A stretch of DNA of 64,000 bases, from positions 3,348,001-3,412,000 of the forward strand of contig NZ_CP079107.1 in assembly GCF_019285735.1 (NCBI RefSeq), given 5' to 3'. The stretch comes from Paeniglutamicibacter sp. Y32M11. GTDB lineage: Bacteria; Actinomycetota; Actinomycetes; Actinomycetales; Micrococcaceae. A model generated the notes under the pieces. That model ran no database searches, was not told the DNA's origin, and saw nothing but the letters and a program-made list of their open reading frames with translations. The stretch's first letter is position 1; the number at the start of each line of letters is the position of its first letter. Shown here one piece after another: positions 28,569 to 37,699 of this stretch. A program made the translations under genes and the position numbers.

Positions 28569-29717
28569 ATGGATAAGCGCAATCATTTGACGATGGCCGC
28601 GGCATGGATCTCGGTATTGGCTGGACTTGGTTGGGTATTCAGCGGTGTACTCAATGGCTGGCTACTCAGAAGCCAAATAGCCATCCCGTCACAATTCGTG
28701 AACTTGGTGGTCCCAGAAACGTTTGCCAACACCACGTGGCAAATGATCCAACCCTGGCCGGTGCTCTTGGTCGTGTTTTCCGCCCTTGCCCTCATTTCCT
28801 TGACGGCACTTCTTCTGACTTTCTCCGCACGACCTAGCAAGGCACAGACGACACCGCCCCACCCTGGCTTCCTCGCGATCTGGATGTGCATCGTTATCGC
28901 AGCGTTTGGCACGGCGCTACTGACCTCGCTGGGCGACATCATCGCAACATGGCCACCGGCACGTCTGGCTTGGATGCTAGAACGTGTTGAACCCGCGTTG
29001 TCCTCAGCAGCGTACTGGGGAATCGTTTGGGGTTGGGTGCCGGCGCTGATCGGTTCACGCATCCTGCGGCTAGCGCACCGAGAGAGCAGCGATGCCCCAG
29101 AGCGTGGCCATCCACGAGCCATCCTTAGTTTCGCGACGGTGCTCATCGCCGCCGCTCTAACTGCGTCCCTACCCCTTGCTGAACATTCCACACAGGATGC
29201 CAAGGCCAGCGCACCCGAACCGGTACCAGCGCCCACTACGGCGCCCCTAACGTTCGGCTCGCCAGAGGTTTCGAGTGCTTTCCAGGAGGTCGGGGAGAAC
29301 TGGTGCACCGGAGACCAAGTCAGCATCACCTGGGGTGAACCCGAGGGCGCAACTGGCCATCGCGGCATGAGCTTCCAACTGAGAAACACCGATTCAACAC
29401 CGTGTGTGGTGGCCTCGTACCCCGATGTGGCCTTCGATGATGCCAACGGCAATGCCATCGATGTACTGATCGTTCAGGGCGGTTCATTCATGACCGATGA
29501 CGCAGGAATTTCCAGCATCACCCTCACACCCGGATCCAGCGCCCAGGCCTTCCTCGGCTGGAATGCCATGGCCGCGGCGGGAGACACCCGCACCGGCACC
29601 ATGCTGGTGGCTCCCTATGCCGGGACCCCACGCCAGAGCGCACCGGTGGACCTAGACATTATTGATGGTGGGGCGGTGTCCGTGACGGCCTGGGAACCCG
29701 TAGTAGCTGCCAAATAG
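28569..29717 (+). CDS. Membrane protein with C-terminal DUF4232 domain
   Basis: 382 residues from ATG 28569. Five hydrophobic segments lie in residues 1-210; the last may act as anchor for the outer domain. From about residue 240 a DUF4232 domain begins (NWCTGDQVSITWGEPEGATG, FQLRNTDSTPCVV, LTPGSSAQAFLGW), which is an extracellular beta domain of unknown role with a conserved Cys pair (visible in WCTGDQ and TPCVV). Convergent with the first DszC-like gene, with a terminator between them. Function unknown. Confidence 0.72.
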   Translation: MDKRNHLTMAAAWISVLAGLGWVFSGVLNGWLLRSQIAIPSQFVNLVVPETFANTTWQMIQPWPVLLVVFSALALISLTALLLTFSARPSKAQTTPPHPGFLAIWMCIVIAAFGTALLTSLGDIIATWPPARLAWMLERVEPALSSAAYWGIVWGWVPALIGSRILRLAHRESSDAPERGHPRAILSFATVLIAAALTASLPLAEHSTQDAKASAPEPVPAPTTAPLTFGSPEVSSAFQEVGENWCTGDQVSITWGEPEGATGHRGMSFQLRNTDSTPCVVASYPDVAFDDANGNAIDVLIVQGGSFMTDDAGISSITLTPGSSAQAFLGWNAMAAAGDTRTGTMLVAPYAGTPRQSAPVDLDIIDGGAVSVTAWEPVVAAK

Positions 29718-29749
29718 TCGGCCTTCGTGCCGCTGTCCCGCACATCATT

Positions 29750-29787
29750 CCGGCGCCACCTTTCGATTTCACAAGAGGTGGCACCGG
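29750..29787. terminator. Bidirectional terminator between convergent genes
   Basis: Twelve-base arms (29750-29761, 29776-29787) with one mismatch and a 14-base loop, between the DUF4232 gene and the convergent monooxygenase gene. Confidence 0.6.
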
Positions 29788-29803
29788 GAGGAGACTTCGA
29801 GCT

Positions 29804-31156
29804 TTAGGCCTTAGTGGAACTCGCGCCGATCGCCCATACCCGCGGCAACTGCACACCATTCACGGACCGGTCCCCCACCAAACGAGCCTTGTATACCCAG
29901 GGGTTATGGTTTCCAGCGGTGCGGGCATTGCGCCAGTGACGATCGAGGTTCTTCTTTACCGAGGTGGCCGAGGCCGCCAAGGCATCAAAGGCATGTGACA
30001 GAGCGTTTGTTGCCAGGGGCGTGAGCGCAATTTGACCCTCGGCCGATGCCAACTCGGCGACGTCGTTAAAATCCTCTTCTCGCTGCACGTCGATATGTCC
30101 CGCACGCAGCTCCAGCGCAGCATCATGTGCACCCTGAAGGGCCTGAGCAGCTCGGTGCACAATTGCCTCGCCGGCAAAACCAACTGCACCCAGTTCGCCA
30201 ATGATCTGCAGGATCTGCGGGTCTTCGCGCCAGATGCCCGCTGCGGCGTGTGAGAAGGTTCGGGTGCGCTGGCGCACCTCGGTGGCGAACTCTCGTTCCG
30301 CGGCACGCACACTTCCGGCGAGCACTGCCAGAAGCACTACCTGATAGAACGCCGTCTGGTACTTGAATCGCTCATCGAAGTTGATCAGGTGATCTTCGTG
30401 AACCACCGCGTCAACAAAAGTTGAGGTCCCCGAACCGGTGGTGCGCTGGCCGAAGCCATCCCAGTTATCACGATGTGTGACCCCCGCTTGGTGAGCGCTG
30501 ACAGCGGCAATCACCCGTTTCCCGGTGTCGGTGCGCTCGGCGTAGGTATCGAGCCAATCGGCGTAGATACTGCCGGTGGAATAGTACTTGGTGCCGTTAA
30601 CTCGGAAGTTTCCTTCGCCGAGTTCGGGCGCAGGGACCACCTTGGTCTGTACGTCGCCAACCTCCACGGCGCCGATCTCGGTCCACGAATTTCCTACCAA
30701 TTCGCCGCGTACGAACCTATCAATCCACACCTTTCGAGCGGGGCCGGATTCGACGAGGATTCGATCCTCAACAAACGCGAAGTGTCCGCGCAGTGCCTGC
30801 GGGATATTGGAATCGGCGGCAGCCAATTCCGTCAGCAAATCAAAGAGCTGAGGCAACGTTGCGCCGAATCCGCCCTCGGCCACCGGGACTCGCAACGCGC
30901 CGAAACCGGCCGCCGCGAGTTCGCGAATCTGCGCTACCGGCAGGACATGGTCTTGTTCGCGCTGTGATGCGCCCGCCGCGATGCGTTCAAAGATGGGTCG
31001 AAAGTGGAGAGCCAATTCGTTGTAGTCCGGCTGCTGCGTCGTTCGCTGCGTCACCGCAGCGACCTTCGCCGCCTCACGATCAGCCTCCGCGAAGGTTGCT
31101 TGTCCCGAGTCCGTCGCTGACGTGGTGGGATCCGTTAGCTGAATCTGCGCCGTCAT
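29804..31156 (-). CDS. DszC/SfnB-like flavin monooxygenase (acyl-CoA dehydrogenase fold)
   Basis: 450 residues from ATG 31156, preceded by AGAGGA. It has the acyl-CoA-dehydrogenase fold: helical N-terminal domain, NGTKYYSTGSIYADW at the beta domain, and a helical end including ARTAGNHNPWVYKARLVGD. In place of the acyl-CoA dehydrogenase catalytic pattern it follows the DszC/SfnB group, reduced-flavin monooxygenases that act on organosulfur compounds (dibenzothiophene, sulfones). A separate flavin reductase would be needed; none is next to it. The divergent gene at 31527 belongs to the same group. Confidence 0.72.
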   Translation of the reverse strand: MTAQIQLTDPTTSATDSGQATFAEADREAAKVAAVTQRTTQQPDYNELALHFRPIFERIAAGASQREQDHVLPVAQIRELAAAGFGALRVPVAEGGFGATLPQLFDLLTELAAADSNIPQALRGHFAFVEDRILVESGPARKVWIDRFVRGELVGNSWTEIGAVEVGDVQTKVVPAPELGEGNFRVNGTKYYSTGSIYADWLDTYAERTDTGKRVIAAVSAHQAGVTHRDNWDGFGQRTTGSGTSTFVDAVVHEDHLINFDERFKYQTAFYQVVLLAVLAGSVRAAEREFATEVRQRTRTFSHAAAGIWREDPQILQIIGELGAVGFAGEAIVHRAAQALQGAHDAALELRAGHIDVQREEDFNDVAELASAEGQIALTPLATNALSHAFDALAASATSVKKNLDRHWRNARTAGNHNPWVYKARLVGDRSVNGVQLPRVWAIGASSTKA

Positions 31157-31328
31157 GTTTCCTCTTTTCCCTGCCGCCGTCACCGGGCAACACTTTGATA
31201 TTCGTCCTTGGATGACCGAAGGAGTACCCGGTCTGAATTACCTGCCCATGAGGCCGCTGAGCCGAGCCTAGGAGACTTCGCGGTGGCACATCCACGAGAT
31301 GTCCGCCATTGACTCGGTATTACTTTGC

Positions 31329-31358
31329 ATGACTCCTCATGTGACCTCGTATGACTCC
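31329..31358. promoter_or_regulatory. Repeated TGAC elements between the two monooxygenase genes
   Basis: ATGACTCC, ATGTGACC and ATGACTCC start at 31329, 31339 and 31351, about one helical turn apart, in the 370-base divergent region. They may be binding sites for a regulator controlling both genes. No gene was seen in this gap; TATACA near 31461 is a possible -10 for the plus-strand gene. Confidence 0.35.
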
Positions 31359-31526
31359 AGGTAACGGTGCGGCCGTCGAGGACGGACATTTTTCGTGACG
31401 CCATGACATCTCGCGACCAAGGTTCGCAGGGTCGGCCGCCCCGATCCTAGGCTCGGTCCATATACACAGCCCTCGCAGCTCTCGACGGCACGGCCACACA
31501 TCAATCCGATTTCGGAGGAACACCTC

Positions 31527-32765
31527 ATGACGCTTCCACTTCACGAAGCCCTCAAGCAGTCCCCTTGGCAGAACCAGCCGGTTCCCCACGACGCCGCTGG
31601 ATGGATTCAGCGTGCCGATGAGGTTGCAGCCATTCTCGCCGTAGATGCTCTGGAACGTGATCGGGCCGCGGAAATCGCCACACACGAAGTCCAGCTGCTT
31701 AAGGACGCGGGCCTCACCACCATCTTGGGGCCAACACAATTCGGCGGTGGCGGGCAAAGCTGGCAGACGGCATTACAGATCATCCAGGTGGTTTCCGCCG
31801 CGGATGCGTCGGTGGGCCAACTGCTCGGTTATCACCTGCTGTGGGCTTGGGCCGTGCGCTTGGTAGGCACCGACGATCAGATCGCCGCCGTTGAGCAGCT
31901 ATACACGAGCGAAAACCTGTTCTTTGGTGGCGCGGTGAATCCTCGTGACAGCGACCTGAACATCGAGGATGCCGGGGACCACCTGATTTACACGGGCCAG
32001 AAGTCCTTCAGCACCGGGGCCCGAGTCTCGGATCTCGTCGTCTTGGAAGGTACGTTGCCCAACGGTGCGCACGTGTTCGCCATCGTTCCCACCGCACAGG
32101 ATGGCATTGAGTTCCTAGGCAATTGGGACAATCTGGGCCAGCGTCTCTCAGAATCCGGTGGCATCAAGATCACCGGTGTTGAGGTCGATTGGGCCGGTGC
32201 CGCCGGATACGTGAACAAGGAATTCCAGCCACTGGTCTACAACACGTTGAATGTGCCGTTGATCCAGCAGATCTTTACGGCCATTTACTTAGGCATTGCC
32301 GAGGGTGCCTTGCGTACCGCCGGAACCTACACCCGAGATCGTTCTCGCGCATGGCCCTACAGCACCGACCCCAAGGACAGCGCGTCAGCTGAGGCACATG
32401 TGCTGGAGACCTATGGTGATTTGCGTGCCAAGCTTTGGGCAGCTCAGGCACTGGCAAAATCGGTTGATGAGGAAATTTCCTTGGTCCTTCACGCCGATCG
32501 TGAGGCACTCACCGCGGGACAACGCGGGTTGATCGCCGTGCGCGTTGCCGCTTCAAAGCAGGTTGCATCAACCATCGCGCTCGAGGTCACCAACAGGATC
32601 TTTGAAGTCACCGGCGCTCGGGCGACCTCAAATGCTGTGGGGTTGGATATCTACTGGCGCAACATCCGTACCCACTCCTTGCACGATCCGGTGGCGTTCA
32701 AGCGCCGCGAGGTCGGCGAATACGAACTGCTCGGTCTGCTGCCAGAGCCGTCCTGGTACACCTAA
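31527..32765 (+). CDS. DszC-like flavin monooxygenase (acyl-CoA dehydrogenase fold)
   Basis: 412 residues; ATG 31527 follows GGAGGAACACCTC. The end of the protein, EVTGARATSNAVGLDIYWRN followed by IRTHSLHDPVAFKRREVG, resembles dibenzothiophene monooxygenase DszC closely, as does the SADASVGQLLGYHLLW stretch near residue 92. DszC uses FMNH2 from a partner reductase and O2 to oxidise thiophenic sulfur. The real substrate is unknown; sulfonates, sulfones or other heteroatom compounds are possible. Divergent from the other DszC-like gene, suggesting a shared promoter region and role in sulfur acquisition. Confidence 0.78.
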   Translation: MTLPLHEALKQSPWQNQPVPHDAAGWIQRADEVAAILAVDALERDRAAEIATHEVQLLKDAGLTTILGPTQFGGGGQSWQTALQIIQVVSAADASVGQLLGYHLLWAWAVRLVGTDDQIAAVEQLYTSENLFFGGAVNPRDSDLNIEDAGDHLIYTGQKSFSTGARVSDLVVLEGTLPNGAHVFAIVPTAQDGIEFLGNWDNLGQRLSESGGIKITGVEVDWAGAAGYVNKEFQPLVYNTLNVPLIQQIFTAIYLGIAEGALRTAGTYTRDRSRAWPYSTDPKDSASAEAHVLETYGDLRAKLWAAQALAKSVDEEISLVLHADREALTAGQRGLIAVRVAASKQVASTIALEVTNRIFEVTGARATSNAVGLDIYWRNIRTHSLHDPVAFKRREVGEYELLGLLPEPSWYT

Positions 32766-32804
32766 GAAAGAGCAGCACTTGGCCATGCCCACAAGCATCG
32801 GTCA

Positions 32805-32845
32805 CGAGCGGCGTATCCCCCGTTTTCCGAGGGGTACGCCGCTCG
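32805..32845 (+). terminator. Terminator after the DszC-like gene
   Basis: Fifteen-base stem (32805-32819, 32831-32845) with one G-U pair; no T-run follows, so efficiency is uncertain. Confidence 0.6.
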
Positions 32846-32906
32846 TACGTGAGTGGCAAGGCCATGGATCCAATTGCTATTGAGCCTGTGGAATAGAGAA
32901 CACCTG

Positions 32907-33127
32907 TCAGCACGGCGAAAAACCGACCCAGGCATAGGAGATAATCGGTCCTGCGAAGGCCAGAGCGTCATCGCGCTCGCCGGTGTTTTTGATTTGAGAC
33001 CGTGCCATATGTCCGAAATTATGCCCAGTACGCCGGTGGCCATACCGAGTGTCAGCGCCGTCATATGCCAACCATGCAATCCACACATAGCTGCTCCTGA
33101 CGGCGATGCCGCAGTAATACACCGCAC
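32907..33127 (-). other. Possible broken small membrane-protein ORF
   Basis: Three hydrophobic, coherent peptide stretches lie head to tail on the minus strand but in two frames: CGIAVRSSYVWIAWLAY, then MTALTLGMATGVLGIISDIW, then ERDDALAFAGPIISYAWVGF back in the first frame. Together they would give a protein of about 70 residues with two or three membrane helices and two frameshifts. It may equally be chance. The rest of the 528-base gap holds only terminators and the tRNA. Confidence 0.25.
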
Positions 33128-33236
33128 TTCCTAGATGCTATTCGATGGGCAGGGCTCCCTGTTTCGACATAACCGACGGTTGAAAATCACGAGCCGCTCG
33201 GAGAACTCACTTCGACATCCACAGAGTAGTTTCCGG

Positions 33237-33288
33237 CAAAAAAATACCTGACCCAACTCCTCTTCAAAAGATTCGTTAGGTCAGGTAT
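33237..33288 (-). terminator. tRNA-Ala(CGC) terminator
   Basis: Ten-base perfect arms (33244-33253 and 33279-33288, ATACCTGACC / GGTCAGGTAT) followed in the minus direction by a run of T. Confidence 0.85.
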
Positions 33289-33293
33289 CTCGG

Positions 33294-33366
33294 TGGAGCA
33301 TAGCGGAATCGAACCGCTGACCTCTTCGATGCGAACGAAGCGCTCTACCAACTGAGCTAATGCCCC
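33294..33366 (-). tRNA. tRNA-Ala (anticodon CGC)
   Basis: A 73-base cloverleaf: acceptor GGGGCAT/ATGCTCC with the alanine identity pair G3-U70, anticodon stem CTTCG/CGAAG with loop TTCGCAT (anticodon CGC, codon GCG), T arm AGCGG-TTCGATT-CCGCT. CCA is not encoded. All acceptor pairs are intact. Confidence 0.95.
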
Positions 33367-33443
33367 GCATTACGGCTTGGAGCCGTAATATTTTTAGCCT
33401 AAACCCGAGGTGACCGTCACGCAAAATCGAGGAATCCTTACGA

Positions 33444-33665
33444 TTACTCCTCGTGTTCTGCCTCTATGGCACCAGCCTCTATCGATTCCCTAGCCGCTGC
33501 GTATTGGCGTTGAATATAGGCTTCGAGTTCTGTGCGTTCGACTCGCCACACACCGCGTCCACCGATCTTAATCGCTGGTAGATCCCCACCGCGCACCAAG
33601 GAGCGGACCTGGGGCAGGTTTACATTCAACTCGTCGGCAACATCTTCTAGACGCAAGAACCTCAT
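33444..33665 (-). CDS. Small excisionase-type HTH DNA-binding protein
   Basis: 73 residues from ATG 33665; the longer frame upstream has no support. RFLRLEDVADELNVNLPQVR followed by LVRGGDLPAIKIGGRGVWRV is the MerR-like winged helix used by excisionases and by the actinobacterial BldC/HTH_17 group. An acidic Glu-rich tail ends the protein. Such solitary genes are conserved in actinobacterial chromosomes, so this is more likely a housekeeping regulator than a phage excisionase, despite the tRNA 78 bases away. No integrase is nearby. Confidence 0.75.
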   Translation of the reverse strand: MRFLRLEDVADELNVNLPQVRSLVRGGDLPAIKIGGRGVWRVERTELEAYIQRQYAAARESIEAGAIEAEHEE

Positions 33666-34022
33666 GCATTGAAGGCTACCCGGTTCGGAATTGAGATAAC
33701 CGTCCGCAGACACTTTTGTGGATAACTGCCGTCTATCGGTTCGCCCCGCGGGCCGCCGCACCTGCAATTAAACAAGAGAGGCCCGCGATGACTCCAAGTT
33801 TTTGGAATCGTTGCGGACCGCTCTTATGCGCGACCTGAGACCTTGTGGGCCAACCGGCAAAGTCTCCGGGATGAGGTTCCGTTGCGGGGTCTGCTCCCCG
33901 TAGCTTGTGGCGTTGGAGAAGCTTCTAACAGCTACTAAAGCAACAACCGGGCATACCGTGCAACACAGTTGGGGATCACTGATCATTTTGACTAACATGG
34001 AGGGGTACCCGTCGAACAACTT

Positions 34023-34035
34023 GGTCAATTTGACC
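34023..34035. promoter_or_regulatory. Palindrome upstream of the Lrp-family gene
   Basis: GGTCAA-T-TTGACC, perfect, 22 bases before the Lrp-family start. Autoregulation by Lrp/AsnC proteins through such sites is common. The rest of the 392-base gap from 33666 holds no gene I can support. Confidence 0.45.
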
Positions 34036-34057
34036 GAACCACAGCTTAGGAGTCGGA

Positions 34058-34534
34058 ATGACGCCGGAATCGTACCAACTGGATGATACGGACAGGCGCA
34101 TTCTTTTGGCCTTGGATGCGGATCCTCGCGTCCCCACGATGATGCTGGCCCAGCGTTTGGGCCTGGCCCGCGGCACCGTACAAACCCGCATGGAACGACT
34201 CGCTAGCTCCGGTGCTTTGCGTCCGAATTCCAGCCGCGTGAAGCCTGCATCGGTGGGCCGCGGCGTCTCGGCTGTGGTCAGCGCCGAGCTTGATCAGGCG
34301 CATCTGGAAGAAGCCATCGTGGCACTGAGTCTGATTCCCGAGGTGCTTGAATGTGTGGCTCCGGCCGGCGACACCGACTTGTTGATCCGTGCCGTAGCCA
34401 AGGACCCCGATGATTTGTACCGAGTCAGCGAGGAAATTCGCCTCTGCCCCGGCATCACCCGCACATCCACCTCAATGATTTTGCGCGACGTTATCCCCTA
34501 CCGCACCACCGCACTGCTGGATCACCTAGGTTAA
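34058..34534 (+). CDS. Lrp/AsnC-family regulator
   Basis: 158 residues. The AsnC-type HTH is at residues 9-60 (LDDTDRRILLALDADPRVPT, LARGTVQTRMERLASSGAL), followed by an RAM effector-binding domain (VLECVAPAGDTDLLIRAVAK). These regulators respond to amino acids. Its stop is only six bases from the convergent acyl-CoA dehydrogenase gene, so a role in branched-chain amino-acid or fatty-acid catabolism is a fair guess. Ribosome site AGGAG is eight bases from the ATG. Confidence 0.85.
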   Translation: MTPESYQLDDTDRRILLALDADPRVPTMMLAQRLGLARGTVQTRMERLASSGALRPNSSRVKPASVGRGVSAVVSAELDQAHLEEAIVALSLIPEVLECVAPAGDTDLLIRAVAKDPDDLYRVSEEIRLCPGITRTSTSMILRDVIPYRTTALLDHLG

Positions 34535-34540
34535 CCGCCC

Positions 34541-35689
34541 CTAGCGGCGGACCTGACGTTCCACGGCCAAACGACCAATCACCAGGCGCATAATTTCGTT
34601 ACTGCCCTCCAGGATCTGGTGCACCCGCAGGTCCCTCACAATTTTCTCGATCCCGTATTCACTGAGGTAACCGTAGCCGCCGTGTAGCTGCAGCGCCGTG
34701 TTGGCAGCATTAAATCCGGCGTCGGTAGCTACGCGCTTGGCCATGGCACAGAGGCGAACGGTATCCGCTGTCCCGCGGTCCAAGGCATCTGCGGCACGCC
34801 AAATCATGGTCCGCGCGGTTTCCAGCTCGGTCTCCATGTCGGCGATCGCAAAGAGCAGCGACTGTTGAGCGATCAGCGGTTTACCAAAGGCCTCACGTTC
34901 CTTCAGGTACGCGATGGATTTATCCAGAGCCGCCTGCCCTCCGCCAATCGAGCAGGCACCGATATTCACGCGGCCACCGTTCAGACCCCGCATGGCGATC
35001 CCGAATCCGGTCCCTTCCTCACCCAGCCGGTTATCCACTGGGATCCTGAGGTTGTCCATGACCACCTGTCGGGTGGGTTGGGCGTTCCAGCCCATCTTGG
35101 CCTCCAGCGCACCAAAGGACAGCCCCGGCGTTCCGTCGGGCACCAAGAAGGCGGTGATTCCGGCGCTGCCGGTGTCGGCCGTCCGCGCCATCACGAGGTA
35201 GAGACCCGAGGATCCGGCACCGGAGATAAATTGTTTGGTCCCGTTCAGGACGTAGGAGTCCCCATCGCGCACGGCCCGGGTGCTCAGGGCCGCGGCGTCG
35301 GATCCAACGCCGGGCTCGGTGAGGCAATAACTACCCAGCATGTCCATGGTGCACAGCTGCGGAACCCAGGCCGCGCGCTGCTCGTCGTTGCCAAACTTGT
35401 CGATCATCCACACCACCATGTTGTGAATGGAGATATAAGCGGCAATTGTCGGGTCGGCCTTGGCCAGCTCCTCGAAGATCAGCGCCGCATCCAGCCGACT
35501 CATGCCCGAGCCACCGAACTCCTCCCGCACATAAATCCCGCCCATGCCCAGCGACCCGGCCTCGGCCAAGACGTCGATGGGGAAATGGTGGTCTCGGTCC
35601 CAGGCCGCAGCCTGCGGGGCGATGTGTTCGGTGGCGAAGTCCGAGACCATCTCGGTGATGGCCTGCTGCTCTTCGGTGAGTTCAAACAT
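34541..35689 (-). CDS. Acyl-CoA dehydrogenase (isobutyryl/short-chain type)
   Basis: 382 residues, the normal length. MLGSYCLTEPGVGSDAAAL is the family's FAD/substrate signature, NGTKQFISGAGSSGLYLV precedes it in the beta domain, and ALQLHGGYGYLSEYGIEKIV followed by DLRVHQILEGSNEIMR is the C-terminal signature, where the catalytic Glu is most likely that of YGIEKIVRD/EGSNEI region. It oxidises an acyl-CoA and passes electrons to ETF, whose genes lie upstream in the same direction with a cytochrome b gene between. Chain length specificity cannot be read from the sequence; isobutyryl- or 2-methylbutyryl-CoA are likely. Confidence 0.85.
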   Translation of the reverse strand: MFELTEEQQAITEMVSDFATEHIAPQAAAWDRDHHFPIDVLAEAGSLGMGGIYVREEFGGSGMSRLDAALIFEELAKADPTIAAYISIHNMVVWMIDKFGNDEQRAAWVPQLCTMDMLGSYCLTEPGVGSDAAALSTRAVRDGDSYVLNGTKQFISGAGSSGLYLVMARTADTGSAGITAFLVPDGTPGLSFGALEAKMGWNAQPTRQVVMDNLRIPVDNRLGEEGTGFGIAMRGLNGGRVNIGACSIGGGQAALDKSIAYLKEREAFGKPLIAQQSLLFAIADMETELETARTMIWRAADALDRGTADTVRLCAMAKRVATDAGFNAANTALQLHGGYGYLSEYGIEKIVRDLRVHQILEGSNEIMRLVIGRLAVERQVRR

Positions 35690-35745
35690 GCTCGACTCCT
35701 GCTACTTATCTAACGGGCGGGATAGAAGAAAATGCGCAGCGGGTA

Positions 35746-36681
35746 CTACTTGCCGACCTTTCCGGTGAGCGAAGCCACCGGGCGCAGGAAGACGGGCTGA
35801 GCCAGGAACCAGAAGCCCACGATCACCACGATGGAGACGATGAACAGGATCAGCCCCGTCCATCCGTCGGAGTTGTTGGATGCGTACATGTGGTTCAGGT
35901 TCCGCAGGGCACCGGTGGCCAGCACCAGCGCCACGTGCACCACGGTGAAGGCAACAAAGTAGATCATGACCGGGAAGTGCAGTGCCCGGGCAAGTTCCAT
36001 GGGGTAGGCCTTATTCAGTGCCACGGCCTTTTTGGGCCAGGCACCCGACATCCGCAGACCGGTGATGATCGCCAACGGGGCGGCAATAAAGACGGTCACG
36101 AAGTAGGCCAGCACCTGCAGCGCGTTGTAATTGACCCAGCCTGATTCCGTCGGCCAGTTCAGTGAAAGGTACTGAAGGCCGGCGGAGAGGGCATTGGGGA
36201 TGATGTCCCAGCTGGTGGGCACGATCCGTGCCCACTGGCCGGAAGCAAAGAGCAGCACGATGAAGATGATCCCGTTAAGTACCCACAGCGCATCAAGGGT
36301 GAGGTGGAACCAGAGGTCCAGGCTGATGCGGGTCGGGGCACCCTTGGTGCGGATCAACCCCTTGTTATTGCGTACCCAGTGGGCCGCCGGTCGGGTGGTG
36401 GTGCGCACGGCCATGCCGGTGCGCACGATCAAGACCAGGAAGAAGAGATTGAGGAAATGCTGCCAGCCCAGCCATGCGGGGAATCCGACGGGGGTGTTCA
36501 CCGGCAACTCGGAGTGCCCGGTGTAGGTTTCCATCCAACTCTTCACACCCTCCATGCCCACCAGCCAGCGTGCAACCAGCACGCCGATGATCAATGCGAT
36601 GATCAGGGAGCCGGTTATGATGCCGGCGCGCGCCAAGGTGCTGGTTGGCAGCTTGTTCCTGGAGGTGGATCGTGCACTCAT
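35746..36681 (-). CDS. Cytochrome b561/formate-dehydrogenase-gamma-like membrane protein
   Basis: 311 residues with about five or six membrane helices. Four His lie in hydrophobic segments (GWQHFLNLF, LWFHLTLDAL, RALHFPVMIY, FTVVHVALVL), enough for two b hemes in a four-helix core. Such proteins move electrons between a soluble partner and the quinone pool. It is placed between etfA and an acyl-CoA dehydrogenase gene on the same strand (36 and 56 base gaps), so it may take electrons from ETF to menaquinone. That role is inferred, not known for the family. No ETF-quinone oxidoreductase is next to it. Confidence 0.75.
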   Translation of the reverse strand: MSARSTSRNKLPTSTLARAGIITGSLIIALIIGVLVARWLVGMEGVKSWMETYTGHSELPVNTPVGFPAWLGWQHFLNLFFLVLIVRTGMAVRTTTRPAAHWVRNNKGLIRTKGAPTRISLDLWFHLTLDALWVLNGIIFIVLLFASGQWARIVPTSWDIIPNALSAGLQYLSLNWPTESGWVNYNALQVLAYFVTVFIAAPLAIITGLRMSGAWPKKAVALNKAYPMELARALHFPVMIYFVAFTVVHVALVLATGALRNLNHMYASNNSDGWTGLILFIVSIVVIVGFWFLAQPVFLRPVASLTGKVGK

Positions 36682-36717
36682 GAATTGTTCCTTGGATTCG
36701 TGATGTGGTGATGTGGG

Positions 36718-37686
36718 CTAGGCACGAGCCTTGAGGAGCTCGATGACCCGCGGGACGATGCTAAAGACGTCGCCCACGATGCCCAGGTCGGCGATCTCGA
36801 AGATGGGTGCATCCTCGTCGTTGTTGATCGCCACAATGGTCTTGGATCCTTGCATGCCGGCTCGGTGTTGGATCGCCCCGGAAATTCCCAGCGCGATGTA
36901 GAGCTGCGGGGCAACGCTGACGCCAGTCTGTCCGACCTGCGCCGTCTGGGCGATGTAGCCCGCGTCGACCGCTGCACGGGATGCACCAACTGCACCACCG
37001 AGCGCATCTGCCAACTCCTCCACCAGTGCAAAGTTCTGAGTAGAGCCTAGTCCGCGGCCACCGGAGACCACAGTGGCCGCGCCGCGCAGTTCAGGGCGTG
37101 CCGAGGTTTCCGGGGCATCGGTGCGAGCGGTGATGGTGGCGGACGCGGAGCTACCGGGTTCTAACACCACGCGGGTGAGCTCAGCGGTGAGCTCCGGGGC
37201 CACGTCGTCGATCGCCCCGATCCGCAGCGTGATGATCGGCATGGCGCCGGGCACACTGGCTTGCACGCTATAGGCGCCACCAAAGGCCGAATGCACGGTG
37301 GTGATCACCGAGTCGTGCACACTGGCATCAAGCACATCGGCCAAAACTCCGGAACCGGTGCGTACCGCGAGCCGGGCTGCGGCCTCGCGGCCATCCACCG
37401 AGGCGGAGGTGAGCACCGCTAGGGGTGCATGGGTGCGCACCGCATCACTGAGCCCATCCACCAGCGGGGTGAGCAGCACGGTGTTGGCATCTGGTGTTTG
37501 CACCGCGTGAATTCGTGCGGCTCCCCATTGGCCCAACGTGGTGATGGTTTCCGGCGGTAGTTCAGTATCGCTGACGGTGAGCGCAACGGGGGTGCCTAAC
37601 CGGGAGGCCAGGGCGAGCAGTCCACGGGCGGCTGCGGTGGGGTGAGCCTGATGGGTGAGTTCAATGAGTACAACAATGTTTTCCAT
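36718..37686 (-). CDS. etfA: Electron transfer flavoprotein alpha subunit
   Basis: 322 residues. The C-terminal FAD-binding domain is clear: [51 protein letters not shown] and [20 protein letters not shown]. With the beta subunit it carries electrons from acyl-CoA and amino-acid dehydrogenases to the respiratory chain. It is 13 bases downstream of etfB, as in most genomes. A cytochrome b gene and an acyl-CoA dehydrogenase gene follow in the same direction. Confidence 0.95.
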   Translation of the reverse strand: MENIVVLIELTHQAHPTAAARGLLALASRLGTPVALTVSDTELPPETITTLGQWGAARIHAVQTPDANTVLLTPLVDGLSDAVRTHAPLAVLTSASVDGREAAARLAVRTGSGVLADVLDASVHDSVITTVHSAFGGAYSVQASVPGAMPIITLRIGAIDDVAPELTAELTRVVLEPGSSASATITARTDAPETSARPELRGAATVVSGGRGLGSTQNFALVEELADALGGAVGASRAAVDAGYIAQTAQVGQTGVSVAPQLYIALGISGAIQHRAGMQGSKTIVAINNDEDAPIFEIADLGIVGDVFSIVPRVIELLKARA

Positions 37687-37699
37687 GGCTGTGCCTTTG

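Noticed and set aside
33294-33665. tRNA plus excisionase-type HTH as a prophage attachment site
   Set aside because: No integrase, no repeated tRNA end and no phage genes were seen; the HTH protein matches a conserved chromosomal group.
33768-34028. 86-codon minus frame upstream of the small HTH gene
   Set aside because: Poor composition, no ribosome site and overlap with the Lrp promoter palindrome.
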